DNA from: Daphnia pulex
Lineage: Eukaryota > Arthropoda > Branchiopoda > Diplostraca > Daphniidae
NCBI RefSeq assembly: GCF_021134715.1
Contig: NC_060023.1
Span: forward strand, 4,960,001-5,024,000
Length of the DNA: 64,000 bases
Reading direction: 5' to 3'
Below the pieces are notes generated by a model that saw nothing but the letters and a program-made list of their open reading frames with translations, was not told where the DNA came from and did no database searches. Shown here in pieces: positions 34,266 to 45,293 of the stretch (positions are counted from its first letter, which is position 1; each line of letters starts with the position of its first letter). The translations under genes and the position numbers were made by a program.

Positions 34266-34585
34266 ACAAAGTTTATCCATGATGTAAAACACTAAATTCT
34301 ACATGAAATATTAAAAAATTAAATTATATCTTCTGAACTGAGGGAATAATTACATTTGTCCAATATGACCCGTGTCCATCATGACCCCGTTCTCCCCTAC
34401 GTTTTCAAGCAAAAATTTGGTCAATAAAAATAAATTAAATTTGGTTTTTGAAAGAAGAAAGAATTTCCCTTTAGAAACTTATTTTTAATAAATTTTAAGT
34501 TAACTAAGGAATTTCGTTTTCTTTTTTCTTTTGTAGACTTCCCTAGTTAACTTAAAATTAAGCAAAAATAAGTTTCTAAAAAAAC

Positions 34586-34775
34586 GTGTTTCGTTGCCGT
34601 TTGCCGTATATGTGACTTCGCCCCCACTCCTTCGCTTTTTCCATTGTTTCCTATGTATCAAGTCCCATCTGTATCGATATACAAGTCCTTGATACATAGG
34701 AAACAGGGAAAAAGCGAAGGGGTGGACAGAAAAGGGGGCGAAAAGCACATATACGGCAATCGGCAACGCCGAATA
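34586..34775. repeat. Long hairpin, about 80-base arms
   Basis: The left arm runs CGTTGCCGTTTGCCGTATAT, CGCCCCC and CCTTCGCTTTTTCC to TTTCCTATGTATCAAG. The right arm answers with CTTGATACATAGGAAA, GGAAAAAGCGAAGG, GGGGGCG and ATATACGGCAATCGGCAACG. The loop is about 25 bases. No protein is encoded. It could be transcribed as a pre-microRNA-like hairpin or be a MITE. Confidence 0.85.
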
Positions 34776-34783
34776 AAACGCCT

Positions 34784-34820
34784 GAAAAATGTTTCGAATA
34801 GCCCCCCTATTCGAAACATC
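34784..34820. repeat. Short perfect hairpin
   Basis: ATGTTTCGAATAG and CTATTCGAAACAT are exact complements separated by a few C residues. A second small stem, CACGAAAATCGTG, follows at once. Confidence 0.85.
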
Positions 34821-34839
34821 ACGAAAATCGTGATATCTC

Positions 34840-36230
34840 GGACATCTTATAGAATTATTAAAAATCCTTTTGGAATCTTGAAGAGGAATAAAAGGGCTAC
34901 ATTTTACATTAATTAGATTTTTTGTAAGAATAATACGGCTAAAAGCGATGTAGTCGGAGGGGGAGACTTTGGGTTTTCGTGATATTTCACGATTTTCAAT
35001 CCCGATTATCTCGGGGAAAAAACAAGATAAAAATCCGGACTTTATTCCGTTGGAATTGTTTTGCAATTTTGAGCAGAATAGACCTAGTCCGGATTTTTAG
35101 ATTCCCTTTCCGGATTACGATCCGAAAACGACCTCCGGAAAAAGGGGGGGGGGGTATTTCGGTCCGGCTGAGTGGGAGATCGCTTGTTAAAAGCAACAAA
35201 AATTTAAAAAAAAGTTCTTTTGGTAGCAGAACCCAATGCAGGCGATTTTTTTGTTTTTGGCCACCAGTCGAAAAAAGATCTCGTGTCTTCAAAAAAAGAA
35301 AATTTGTTCTGTCTCTCGTGTTTTAACCAGCCTTCAAGTCTGGTCTCCTTTTGACAGTGTAAGAAATCTCTTCATTTAATTTCTTTCTAAAGGTATTAAA
35401 TAAAGTTCTAAATTTACTTAACCTTTTGCAGTTAAACACTTGTAGTAATATTTGTCAGTTGATTTTGCTAACATTTTTGTGTATGTTGGTTCCATGCCTT
35501 TATGGCTTTGGATCGACAATCATAATTCACCAACAGATTCCGATAACCGATGAGTATCAGATATTTCTCAAATACCTTCTTCTCGTAATTGTAGAATTAT
35601 ATTACGTAGGACTGGATCTTAATTGAAAATAACAGTGACTCCATACAGATTTTTATTATGAGCATGCCCATCTCTTGGTTTTTCACGTGCACTAATAACT
35701 AAACGACAATATGGTTCAGTTCGGCATCTGGAATTTAAAATGCAGTTATGAAGTCTTTTATGTAAGGATTATTCCGTAATATAATTTTTAGCCTGAGAGG
35801 TAATTGTAACTGTTCGTTACAAGAGATAAAGATGAATATTATAAAGATGGCGATTCGTTGAAGGATGCACTTGTATTATAGCACTAGCAGTAACTGCATG
35901 TACAATAACACAGGGGATACAATATTACACGAATGCATGCGTGATTTCCGATGGATTCGCTTATATACCTACGGATGTTGGCAGGTTATAACTGGGAGGC
36001 TTTCTAATATCATAGAAAGCCTAAGGTCTTATAGCCTAGTAATGCGATGTTACTATAATGTCGTTAGGAATACATAAGCAATCAGTCCCAAGGCTGAACT
36101 CGTTCTTGATGCTAATGGCCTTATGGCGATTGATCCCATTACACAATGAAGATAAAATTTCACGAACTGTTGTTGTTGTTTCGTTTGATGAACGCATATT
36201 TCGTAAGCGGATGTTTGCTTCATGGTTTGG
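34840..36230. other. No confident gene
   Basis: Antiparallel frames of about 98-188 codons (34,500-35,066 minus, 34,979-35,326 plus, 34,996-35,292 minus) overlap one another and cross the hairpins above, so they are composition effects. GGTCCGGCTGAGTGGGAGAT near 35,162 resembles GGTGCGGTTGAGTGGTGGAT near 61,409, pointing to a shared repeat. Confidence 0.4.
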
Positions 36231-36305
36231 GTCGTATAGGGGACACTGGGGTGAAATGGAACATTTTTTATGTCTGCCGTATTACTTATGATTTGGGACA
36301 AAATA

Positions 36306-38522
36306 TAGAAAGGGGAGAGCGGGGCTATTCTGAACAAAATTGTGAAAACTTTGTTATAGTTACAATTTCTTTCAATACAAACTAATATGAGTATTTGTTT
36401 TGGTACCAAAATGTAGCCCAGGTTTTCTTCTTTTGAAAACTTCTTTTTTAAATTTTTTCTAGTAATAAATAGCTTAAATATTAACGGTTTAATTTGACTG
36501 ACTTTTTGTCCGGTTTTACCACACTGAAGGGGCTTTTTTGAACCGTTTAAGAATAAATATATTTAAATTAGTTTAACCCAATATTTATTATGCATAAATA
36601 TACCAATCGAACCGGAATTTTATTTCCGTTTTGATGGTAAAATTTTTGTGTTCGCTTTAAAGAAATTAAATTAAATGAAAAAAAGTATAGAAAAAGTTTG
36701 TTTTCTTTTTTTTGCAGTCTGTTTAGCACAACCCACAATTTTTTGTATGGCGTTCAGAATAACCCTGTCAAAATAAGATTGACATTTTCGTTTATCCCTG
36801 AGGTATATTTATATACGAAGGTCCTTAACAATATAGGGTGTGGGGTATAGGGGGTAGGGTAGTAGTAGCTAGTAGTGAAATTCAGAGGGTTTAATGTCCA
36901 TTTAGTGTTCCTTTATACGTTTCTTCCCTGAATGACCAATCGTCACCAAATTTTGTACATAATTCTGTCAAAATTTGATACATGGCGTAACGGGGTTTTC
37001 ATTTGTTTTCATTACTGTTTTAAAAATTTAATTTGCGTACTTGTTACCTAGCTGGTTGCCGAATCCTAGGCAGTGAATTCGCTTTTTTTGCGTAACCTTC
37101 CAACTGTCAGTGCATGCTCAGCAGTGTAAACATAAACAAAAAAAAAGTTTGGATCTTCCCTAGCAAGACAAGTTTTCTGCTACGGGAGTGGAGAGTATTT
37201 ATTATTTGATTTTGTTTTTATGTTCGATTTCGATTTCGTCTTTATTCTTCTTTTTACTTTGTATTTTCCCATTATTACTTTTTTAAATCTTTTGTTTTAT
37301 TATCACCTCTTTTTGTTTACTGTTTTTTGTCTTGATTTTAATAAATTTTTTGATCAAGTAAAATTTCTATTCCTCCTTTTTTAACAGTTAGTCATCAACC
37401 AAGAAGTTGAGGAACATTTAAAAATGTTTGATTATACTCATTTTGAAGCTCTGGGTCATCTCTCTCTTCTTCCCTTGTCCTCTTTACAGTCATCAAGATC
37501 TTCTGGTGGTCGTGAAGAGTTACCACCGATCTTCCACTTCCATTTACCTCCGAAAGCTTTTTTTAAAAGTGTAATTTTTCAAAAATTACAAATTTATTTT
37601 TCGAGATCGAGATTCGAACCCTAATCAATACGAGTGGCAGCCCAAGTTGCTAACCATTAGACCAACATTGACATTTTTATATAAGGGAATGCGTGGCCCG
37701 GTTGGTGAGTACACCAAATAATGTAACAAAAGTCGAAGTAAAGCAATGGTAATGTCGCTAGCGACGCTACCATCGGTATCGATTTCGGAACCGGTCGTAA
37801 AACACTTAGGTTATATGCCTTAATTATAAAGATTTTTTCAGCGGTGGTTTAATCTAACTGCTATAAGAGCACATCCATTTCTTTGTAGTTAATATGTAAC
37901 TAATAATTTTTCTAATTCCATGTTACTATAGTAATAAATATTGCTATAACTTAATCTAAACATGAAGTGCGACGTGGGGTGGCGGGGCGAATCCTCCGCC
38001 ATTCATAATTCGCACCACTCATAATATTACAGATTATTTTTCAATTAGTTATAAAGAATCAATTATGGAAGATAATAAAGGGAAACAGAATTTTCCAAAC
38101 GTTATAGTATGTATTAATCAACCATAACCTTTATTTTCTGTCTCTTTAACGTTTAAAAAAATTACCGAAGGATATTACCGAAGGAATCTTGTTGTAAATG
38201 ATTGAGAAAACACACAAACAAAAACTTGGTATACTTTTAAAGATAATTGAATGGGCTTTTTATTGATGTATAGCTTAACTAGATTTTCAATTTTTTTAAA
38301 TGTACAAATTCGCAAAAAAAATAAAGAAATGAGAAAAATTATTATGGAAAAATAAGATTTTCTTAAATATATCTAAAACTAATTATTATTTATGTACCGA
38401 ACTTGGCATACCAATACCTCACATGGTTTGCATCAGTTGGTAAACATTTATTTCCTGAATTTATTTCTAACAGGTTGGCTGTATGGAATAGCCCCCGTCC
38501 AAAATAGCCCCGCTCTCCTTTA
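36306..38522. mobile_element. TA-flanked inverted-repeat element, about 2.2 kb
   Basis: The left end is GGGGAGAGCGGGGCTATTCT. The right end, complemented, is GGAGAGCGGGGCTATTTTGG. TA dinucleotides lie a few bases outside each. The ends match the GGGGAGAxxGGGGC style of 32,766 and 39,813. The interior is AT-rich, with one tRNA-like module and no transposase. The borders are uncertain by about 5 bases. Confidence 0.65.
37602..37672 (-). ncRNA. tRNA-like module in the 2.2-kb element
   Basis: On the minus strand the A box TGGTCTAATGGTTAGCA is followed by a near-consensus B box GGGTTCGAATCTCG. The spacing of about 30 bases is normal for tRNA genes. The acceptor stem is not convincing. Confidence 0.55.
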
Positions 38523-38599
38523 CATTTTAATATTTTTTTTTGTTCTGTATCATTTAGCTACATCTTGGCTATGTAAGGAGGGGAATCCTTACAGAGAAG

Positions 38600-38925
38600 A
38601 CAACGGTGTTTAGTACGAAGGGACCGCTTGTATTGACGTGTGTTGAGCAAGGGGGGTACAACGAGAGATGTATCATGGGGCGGTTTATATATTATGGGTT
38701 AATTAGTGGGGAAATGAGAAAGGTGACATGTCCTGGGCTGGTGCGCCGAGTCATATCGGGCTGGTGCGCCAAGTCATCTTGGGTTTGCGCGCCGAGACGT
38801 AACGCTGCCTCAGCAGCCGCTGGGTCAGCGCTTCTACCAACTTAAATGGACTCGGTGTGACAAGCTATGACGTCGGGCTGTGACGTCAGGATGTTACGTC
38901 AGGGAGTGACGTCCTCAGCCCCGGC
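38600..38925. repeat. GC-rich patch with two short tandem repeats
   Basis: GGGCTGGTGCGCCGAGTCAT-type units occur three times (about 38,737-38,805). A 13-14-base unit with core TGACGTC follows (38,868, 38,881, TTACGTC at 38,894, 38,907). The copy at 38,881 is the perfect octamer TGACGTCA, the CREB/ATF consensus. The patch is markedly richer in G+C than its surroundings. No gene is seen. Confidence 0.7.
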
Positions 38926-39064
38926 CATCCCGAAGTGGGTGGGGCTGCCGCGGGGCATTAAAGCTAACCACTGATTTTTAAAATGTTAATATTAAAAAAT
39001 AAACGAGATATGAAATAAAATATAACTAAGCTTTTTTCACTTGACCTGCACTTGATAAAAAAAA

Positions 39065-39800
39065 ACGTTAAATGGAACAGGCCCCGAGGTAAAATGGAAC
39101 GCCATTTTTCTCAGCAAAGGATGAATAACATTTTTTGAATAACCTATAGGAAATGGGAAATTCATTTATCTTCAAGAATATTACCATGTTTGCGAAAAAC
39201 CAGTTAATTATTCCTGAGTAATTATTGTTTGAAAGTGGGACTTTTTTTCTTCCTTTTTTTACTGTATTCTGGTTTTTCTTACACACTTATAACGGAAATA
39301 GGAAGGTCCTCCTATTTCCGTTATTCATTTGTTTTCGCCACTTTTCCGCCCCTTCCGTTCAAGAGCAAAAAGGAAGACAAATATAAAGAAAGAAAGGAAA
39401 AGACAAAGAAAGACAAAGAAAGACAAAATAAAAACCGTTTTAGCCCCTCCCTAAGCTCCTCTTACTGACGATTGCAATATTCGATCTTCGGGCGATTTTC
39501 TTGCCTGCTACAGTGAATTTCTAAAGGATTTTCTTCGCAACAAAACATTTCCTGTAGCTCATCTTAACTTCGACCAAATAAGTGACAGTTTTGCCATTTT
39601 TAAAATGTAACTTTTTTCGAGCAAAACCTGTTAAATTTCACAAAAATTGATTTCATTAGAACTATCATACCAATAAAGATACAAATTCTATGCTAACTTC
39701 AGAGCACCGATTGAGGCTGATCACCAGCCCATTTTTCATCAGGTATATCTAAAGGTTAATGAATTCTTGACGTCAAATTTGGAGATTGACGAGTAAATTT
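39065..39800. repeat. Decayed repeat fragments, no gene
   Basis: The start (GTTAAATGGAACAGGCCCCG, AAAATGGAACGCCATTTTTC) resembles the internal part of the 29.7- and 61.5-kb repeats. A short palindrome, GGAAATAGGAAGGTCCTCCTATTTCC, lies at about 39,293-39,319. Tandem AAAGAAAGACA words follow at 39,380-39,430. Confidence 0.5.
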
Positions 39801-39810
39801 TGCCGACCTA

Positions 39811-40500
39811 TAGGGGAGAGTTGTACTAGTTGGCGCTTTTTTAGTTTTTGAGCCCCCATTTCTTTATTTCTCAATATTTTTTACCCCGGCTAGGCTTAAA
39901 AAAGAGGAAAAAATTAGCTATCAAAAACGTATTTTTAGTTTATGACAATTTGCTTTGTTTAAAACTAAAAGCGCTTTGAAAATGAAGTAGGGTGGGTCGA
40001 GTCAGGGAGCAACATGCTCATGTACGCGGGGTAGGATGGCCCATGTTATTCTTACGGGCTAAAACAACACCTGGCGATGGCGTCATCAACTAAATTTTAC
40101 GAAAATTTTTCTTCCCATCCAGCAATACAAGTTGTCCCGAGAAAATGTTTCATTGTTATTATTGTGTTTTCAAGCAATAATTTTTTTAATAAAAATAAAT
40201 AAAAATTGGTTTCTGAAAGAAGAAATAATTTCCTTTCAGAAACTTATTTTTCATAAAGTTTAAGTTAACTAGGAAATTCCACAAAAGAAAAAAAAGAAAT
40301 GGACGACACGAATTAAGGATTTTAAAAAATATTTTTTTTTCTTGTTCCCATACTACTTGGACTATTTCGGAAATTTGTTTTTTTAAAGATTCGCATCATC
40401 AAAGACTAGTAATTTTTAAAATGCAATCCCTCGGTCGCAAGAGGATGAAAAACGGTGGGTTCCAAGTTACCCACTACCTCAATTGCCCCGTTCTCCCCTA
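39811..40500. mobile_element. TA-flanked repeat, 686 bp, empty-site paralogue
   Basis: The left end is TA then GGGGAGAGTTG. The right end, complemented, is TA then GGGGAGAACGGGGCAATTG. The TA borders are 39,811-12 and 40,499-500. The inside matches both halves of 32,426-34,560 without the 1.6-kb insertion. No tRNA-like module or protein is seen. Confidence 0.7.
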
Positions 40501-40504
40501 CAAT

Positions 40505-41790
40505 GATGATATTACTACAAATGTGATTTTTTTACACAATATAAGAAAATGACAACTCACCTCAAACATAGGATAGAACAAAGAAATTCATTCTGGAAAC
40601 CAGATAGCAAATCTTATATTAGCAGTCCCATCATTAACGACACACCCAAACATCAAACTATCCTTCAATTGTGTTATTATTTTTTTGAAACGACGCACTA
40701 CACTTTGATGACATAGCTTTAATATAAACGAAAATAAAACAAATAAAAAATGACAAATTAAAAGAAAATAATGAAATTTCGCTTACTCTTGAATGCCAGC
40801 TTTCAAGTCGGAAATTTTGTCAAAAATTCTCGATTTTGTAGTGGAAACTGGAACCTTCTTCAGTCAGGCTGGCACCAAGCAACCAACAGAACCCCTCACG
40901 CTTAAACCTTTAAAAAATGCTACCTTATCTGGACTGGCCATTTTCAAATATGACAATGATGTGCGAGTCAAGCACAGCTAACGATCTCGGCTGACCGAAT
41001 AACTCCAACAGTAGATATATTGAACATTATTTATCTTCACATGTTAAATTCCTACTACCGGATTTCTTTTGTTCTACTTTAGTTAATGAACCCATTTAAG
41101 GTTTAACCTAACATTTTCTGTATCGGAACACCGAAAAATAGAATAGATTTTTTTATAACTAAACTAATTTTTTAAAAGTAAAATTTATTCTAAAAATGCA
41201 AACAATGAAAAGAAGAATTACTTTGTGATTATGATTCGTGATATTTGCTTGTAGTGCTTCAAATGAACGTAGTTTTAAAGCGTACCCTGTGGTAAATTAT
41301 GTGCAATATAGTTTTGGATGGGCTATCGCAATGGATTCTTACGCTTTAAATGCCTTTTTGATTGTGCATCAGACTAGCAATGAATCACTAGGGGTATGGA
41401 CTTAGAAAATTTCTCACTCTCGCACTAACGGTTTCGACAATTCTAGCTTACTTTAATTACTCTGTGATACATTTTGTAATATATAGGGAACATAATTCTA
41501 TTTCTATTCTATCTATGGTTCAAACTTTAGGTAAAAAAAATTTTAATTTTGTTTCCTAACAACTAACTGGTGGGTGGTGGCGAGTGGGTTGTGGCGAGTG
41601 GTGGGAATAAATATTAGGCTAGAGGAGGTGGGTGATGAGGTAGAAAGGAAGAGTTAGAGTTAGGGTGACTATTCGGTACTTGCGCCCTTTTTTCCCGATA
41701 CAACGACTTAAGTACCCAAATAGCTCTTTTAGTAGATTTGCACAAGCCAGTACCCTTTTTTCAGTAGCAAACCGCCACTGTGTATTTTCG
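40505..41790. other. No recognisable gene
   Basis: Open frames are short (for example 40,793-40,981) and motif-free. The interval ends at the exon described next. Confidence 0.45.
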
Positions 41791-41795
41791 CAGCT

Positions 41796-42264
41796 ACAAA
41801 TGGAAGGTGTAAACCTTCCAAACATGTTTTGCTTTCGTTAGTAATGAATTCGGTAACGGGAAGCCGCAAGACTATTGAAGTAGTAAACAAATTAGGCCAT
41901 GGCATAAATTATCATGCTACTGAAGAACTGGAAACGGAACTGACTTATTCTACAACTGATGAATCAAAAATACTACCCTGGGGTTTACAGCGCCATAATC
42001 AACTAGATACCGGTAAATATGAGCGGAATGATAAGGCATCAAAGTTCACATAATTAATATATTTCGTTGAATTTATTTCCAGGGGTCGCCTTTGACAATT
42101 ATGATCAGTTTGTAGAGACTCTAACAGGAAAGGACCCTCTGCGCGACACCGTAGGAATGGCGTTTCAAGATGTATTTGAGGGTTTACAAGTAAATCCTGA
42201 AGCCGAAGACGGTAATGAAGACGAAATGGTGAAACACTGTCAAAAAGTCACTTCGGCCAAATAG
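41796..42264 (+). pseudogene. Two-exon fragment of a repetitive invertebrate protein family
   Basis: Exon 1 starts after an acceptor TTTTCGCAG and reads KPSKHVLLSLVMNSVTGSRK, NKLGHGINYHATEELETELT. It ends at a donor GTAAAT near 42,013. Exon 2 begins after TTTCCAG near 42,082 and continues in frame with GVAFDNYDQFVETLTGKD, then an Asp/Glu-rich end. I recall many uncharacterised proteins in cnidarians and arthropods sharing this pair of motifs (xTGSRxxxExxNxxGHxxxYxxxEExET then AxDNxDxxxETLxGKDTLHDTVG). The function is unknown. The frame is open across both exons, but neighbouring exons of the family are not visible, so I treat it as a gene fragment, probably transposon-borne. Confidence 0.6.
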
Positions 42265-42417
42265 TAAAAAATGTTATTCATAAGACCCAATTTCGGCCAA
42301 AATATTACCATTTTGGCCAATATTTGGATTTTTCTATCAGGTTGGATTTAGCCCACAGAAGTTGTTCTTTCGCCAACTCTATCTAGATTTTTTTTATCAA
42401 CCACTTTGTGTAATTTG

Positions 42418-42714
42418 TCACAGTACGACGTTGACAATGTCTAAACGGTTTTTTAATGTGGGCCAAGTTCCTGTTCTCCGCGAGTGGCACATTCTTTTTC
42501 CAATATCCGGATGGACAAGCAAGACGTGAGAGCAAGGATCTTGGCTGTCGAGGAATTTCAGAAACACCTGGAGTAATTTGTTGGTTTCTACCAGACCCTG
42601 TAAGATCGACGTTTTTTTTTTAATTGCTTGGATCTTTTCTTCTTCGCCAGTACGTACAATTTCATCTTTCAGTCGGATGGCTATTTTGACCTCTACCTGC
42701 TTTGCTTCCCGCAA
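42418..42714 (-). other. Open frame of 98 codons, unknown
   Basis: The translation has a Glu/Lys-rich N-terminal half (KQVEVKIAIRLKDEIVRTGE) and then HVLLVHPDIGKRMCHSRRTG. It is protein-like and lies just downstream of, and opposite to, the fragment at 41.8-42.3 kb. It may be a further piece of the same element in inverted orientation. No family is recognised. Confidence 0.3.
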
Positions 42715-42719
42715 AAAAT

Positions 42720-43520
42720 CTTTATGCAGCAGAAATTAATTGTTTTTCACATTTGCCAAATTTCGGACCGATCGCCAAATTCTCGTCTCAATTTCTTGGG
42801 GTGACACGCACTCCAGGGAGCTGTACCCTTCCGCTTCTAAAATGGGAATGTTGTGTGATTCCCATCGATTCTTTTCAAAATCAGGTTGCTCTGACGTTTT
42901 TTTTAAGCAGGAGATGATTCACGATTTTAAAGTGTTTTTGTATGCGTCTGAAAGTTGGCCTCCGATGTACAAATGAGAGAATCCGTTGACATCATTTCGT
43001 TTACTACTCGGCCTGTCCAACGACGGTTTCCAATAATAAAATCTTATTCTTTATTTCGAATAAATTTGTATCCAATTTATTCTTATTCTTTATTCTCGAA
43101 TAATTGTTTGCTTTATTTTATTCTTATTCTTTATTCGATTATGAAAAAGGCGAATAAAAAATAAAGTTCTTTCAAGTTCAAAATTTCATTTTTCCGCTTG
43201 CCGTTGCTATTTTGTTTGGAGTTATATTTTCCGTTTAGCCATTAAAAATAGTCATGAGGCCAATAATTTTCTGCTACTAGCACGCTAATTAATAAGTACG
43301 GCACTAATTCACACTAGTTAATTAGTGATACTACTTCTGGAAGAACTTAAAGTATAAAACTAAGCTGTTACGTATTAAAGTGTATCAAATCTTGCAACTA
43401 GATATTAGGCATTTTGGTAATAAAATTATCAAATATTGCCATTTAATTTATTATGAATACTAATACTATAGTATAAGGCTACTTGAATTTTGAATAGGTG
43501 TGAGTATATGGACGACAAGG
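42720..43520. other. No gene; TTATTC/TTTATTCG-rich patch
   Basis: Between about 43,040 and 43,160 the word TTATTCTTTATT and its variants recur, giving a low-complexity repeat. A similar patch occurs at 45,600-45,660, just beyond the other side of the next element. Confidence 0.5.
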
Positions 43521-44177
43521 CTTTATTAGGGTAAAGTACCTAATTCGGGACAGGCCCGAAAATTTCTTATTTGGGACGAAATAACATTTTTCAGTTTAAA
43601 ACAAAAACTAACCCGAGTTTCGATAAGAAAAGTTGCTGAAATTAAAGAAAATGAACGGATCTACGTTTATATACAACTATGTCAATGTAGCTGTACAAAT
43701 TTTAAAGATATGACAAAAAATATATTGGGAAAAAGGACTTAGAAAAAAGCTAGATTTGGGACGTTTGCAATCTTGCAATATTAAGATATTTAGGGGTTAT
43801 TTTGAGCTGAATTTAGTCTTAAAATAAAGAGCTCGACAGAATCTTTAGATTCAATGCATAGAAATGCAAGAAAAATAAAGAAATTTCCATCAAATCGAAC
43901 TTGAAGCTTGCTGGCGATAAATCCCATAACACAAAATCGGGACACCCAAGTACACAAAATCGGGACAGTATAATGTACGCAAGATGGCACTAGTTGAACT
44001 GTCAAAATCAGGGTTTTACTATCTAACTTCTAAGTTCCGTCCTGGACGACACTTATTGTGAGGTCGAATATTGATGATGAAAGTTTTTTTCATTACGTCT
44101 TTTATGATTTTGTATAAGAGTCTTGCCCCTAATTGTTAATTCTATATAATTTTGTTAAGACACTTTCCAAAAAATTC

Positions 44178-44254
44178 TTGTGGCACAGTGGGTTGAGTGA
44201 CTCTACTAAGAATCGCATTTATAAACTCTCAGTCGTGGGTTCAAATCCAAGGCA
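44178..44254 (+). ncRNA. tRNA-like module a
   Basis: A perfect A box TGGCACAGTGG is followed after about 45 bases by a perfect B box GGGTTCAAATCC. The spacing is slightly long. The stems are only partly complementary, so it is not called as a functional tRNA. Confidence 0.55.
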
Positions 44255-44392
44255 TTTTTGATATTATTTCGGAAATCGCCTCAGGGCTGTCCCGAATTTA
44301 TAGCACAGTAAGGATACCCGTAAAATTAATTCTGCGTGTTCTATCCTACGATTTGCATCATACATTGAAGAGATCGCCCTATTCTTGTATGT

Positions 44393-44472
44393 TCCCATGG
44401 CTCAGTGGATAAAGTGGCTGCCTGGGATTCGGATTGTGTCAATACAACATATCGATATTGTTCGAACTCTTT
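44393..44472 (+). ncRNA. tRNA-like module b
   Basis: The A box TGGCTCAGTGG is followed by a degraded B box GTTCGAACTC. The intervening anticodon region contains a short insertion relative to a standard tRNA. Confidence 0.45.
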
Positions 44473-44586
44473 TATGTAAGATAAAAACCAATGAGAAGTG
44501 GCCGTCGAATTAATTTTACGGGTATCCTTACTGTGCTATAAATTCGGGACAGCCCTAAGGCGTTTTTCGAAATAATTTTAAAAATA

Positions 44587-44660
44587 CCTTTCCTGGGATT
44601 TGAACCAATAATCAAAAGTATAACGTGGTTCCCAGCCAACGACTGAACCCACAGTGCCAT
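44587..44660 (-). ncRNA. tRNA-like module c
   Basis: On the minus strand the A box TGGCACTGTGG and the B box GGTTCAAATCCCAGG lie about 35 bases apart. The order is reversed relative to modules a and b. Confidence 0.55.
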
Positions 44661-44802
44661 CGGAATACGACAATATGTGATGAACTCTTCAACAGGTGAT
44701 GAAAACCAAAGGGAAATGACCGTCGAATTTATTTTACGGGTATCCTTACTGTGCTATAAATTCGGGACAGCCCTGAGGCGATATTCGAAATATTTTAAAA
44801 AA

Positions 44803-44882
44803 TGCCTTACCCGAGATTCGAACCAACGACCAAGAAAGATAATCCAATTCTCAGGCAGCCACTTATCCACTGAGTCATGGGA
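44803..44882 (-). ncRNA. tRNA-like module d
   Basis: On the minus strand the A box TGACTCAGTGG, then a GGCTGCCTGAGA segment, leads to the B box GGTTCGAATCTCGGG. This is an inverted relative of module b (shared GTGGCTGCCTG). Confidence 0.55.
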
Positions 44883-45021
44883 ACATACAAAAATAGGGCG
44901 ATCTCTTCAATGTATGATGCAAATCGTAGGATAGAACACGCAGAATTAATTTTACGGGTATCCTTACTGTGCTATAAATTCGGGACAGCCCTGAGGCGAT
45001 ATTCGAAATATTTTAAAAAAT

Positions 45022-45097
45022 GCCTTTCCTGGGATTTGAAACATGAACAAAAAACGGTAACGGTTTCGTTATCCGTCACTCAATCCAACGTGCCATG
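45022..45097 (-). ncRNA. tRNA-like module e
   Basis: On the minus strand TGGCACGTTGGATTGAGTG is the A-box side and TTTCAAATCCCAGG the B-box side, weaker than in module c. It appears to be a decayed copy of modules a and c. Confidence 0.45.
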
Positions 45098-45219
45098 AAA
45101 CACTGTCGAAAATGATCTCTTGTGTAATACCGTTGACAATAGTCGTGCAATTCGGAATAAGAGGGATGCTGACAGTCAAATATGTTGATTAACGTTTATT
45201 CATATAAAGACACTTTTAG

Positions 45220-45293
45220 ATGTGAAGGGAGTCGAACCCTAACCTGTTGTACGTGAGATTGATAGGTCAACATGCTATCCGTAAGACCAATCG
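45220..45293 (-). ncRNA. tRNA-like module f
   Basis: On the minus strand GGTCTTACGGATAGCATG is followed by GGTTAGGGTTCGACTCCCTT, which contains a good B box (GGGTTCGACTCCC). It belongs to the TGGTCTAATGG-type family seen at 33.5 and 37.6 kb rather than to modules a-e. Confidence 0.5.

Larger units (their letters stand above)
32764..34399. mobile_element. TA-flanked inverted-repeat element, 1,632 bp
   Basis: The left end is TA then GGGGAGAAAGGGGTCATCTT. The right end, complemented, is TA then GGGGAGAACGGGGTCATGAT. TA lies at both borders (32,764-65 and 34,398-99). The related repeat at 40,160 lacks the insertion and reads across with one TG/TA dinucleotide, supporting a 2-bp duplication as in Tc1/mariner, PIF-like or related superfamilies. 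Internally there are two tRNA-like modules about 215 bases apart and, near the right end (34,169-34,265), five to six copies of GGGCCTGAATG. It encodes no transposase. Confidence 0.85.
32426..34560. repeat. Older repeat copy split by a TA-flanked insertion
   Basis: The left part (32,426-32,763) is similar to 39,832-40,160 (shared words CTTTTTTAGTTTT, TTCTTTATTTCTCAATATTT and CTAGGCTTAAAA). The right part (from 34,398) is similar to 40,165-40,275 (shared GTTTTCAAGCAA, TTGAAAGAAGAAA and AAGTTAACTA). The two halves are contiguous in the 40-kb copy, so 32,766-34,397 was inserted here. The 3' part also forms a hairpin at about 34,466-34,580 (AAACTTATTTTT...TTAAGTTAACTA against TAGTTAACTTAA). Confidence 0.8.

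Noticed and set aside
34500..35066. 188-codon minus-strand frame
   Set aside because: It runs through two hairpins whose arms are non-coding inverted repeats, and the translation is rich in Lys, Phe and Ile with no domain.
36238..36275. Another TA-flanked element starting TAGGGGACACTGGGGTGA
   Set aside because: The left-end style fits the family, but I found no matching right end, so borders cannot be given.
41640..41665. Telomere-like GTTAGAGTTAGGGTGA
   Set aside because: Only one to two imperfect units are present; there is no array.
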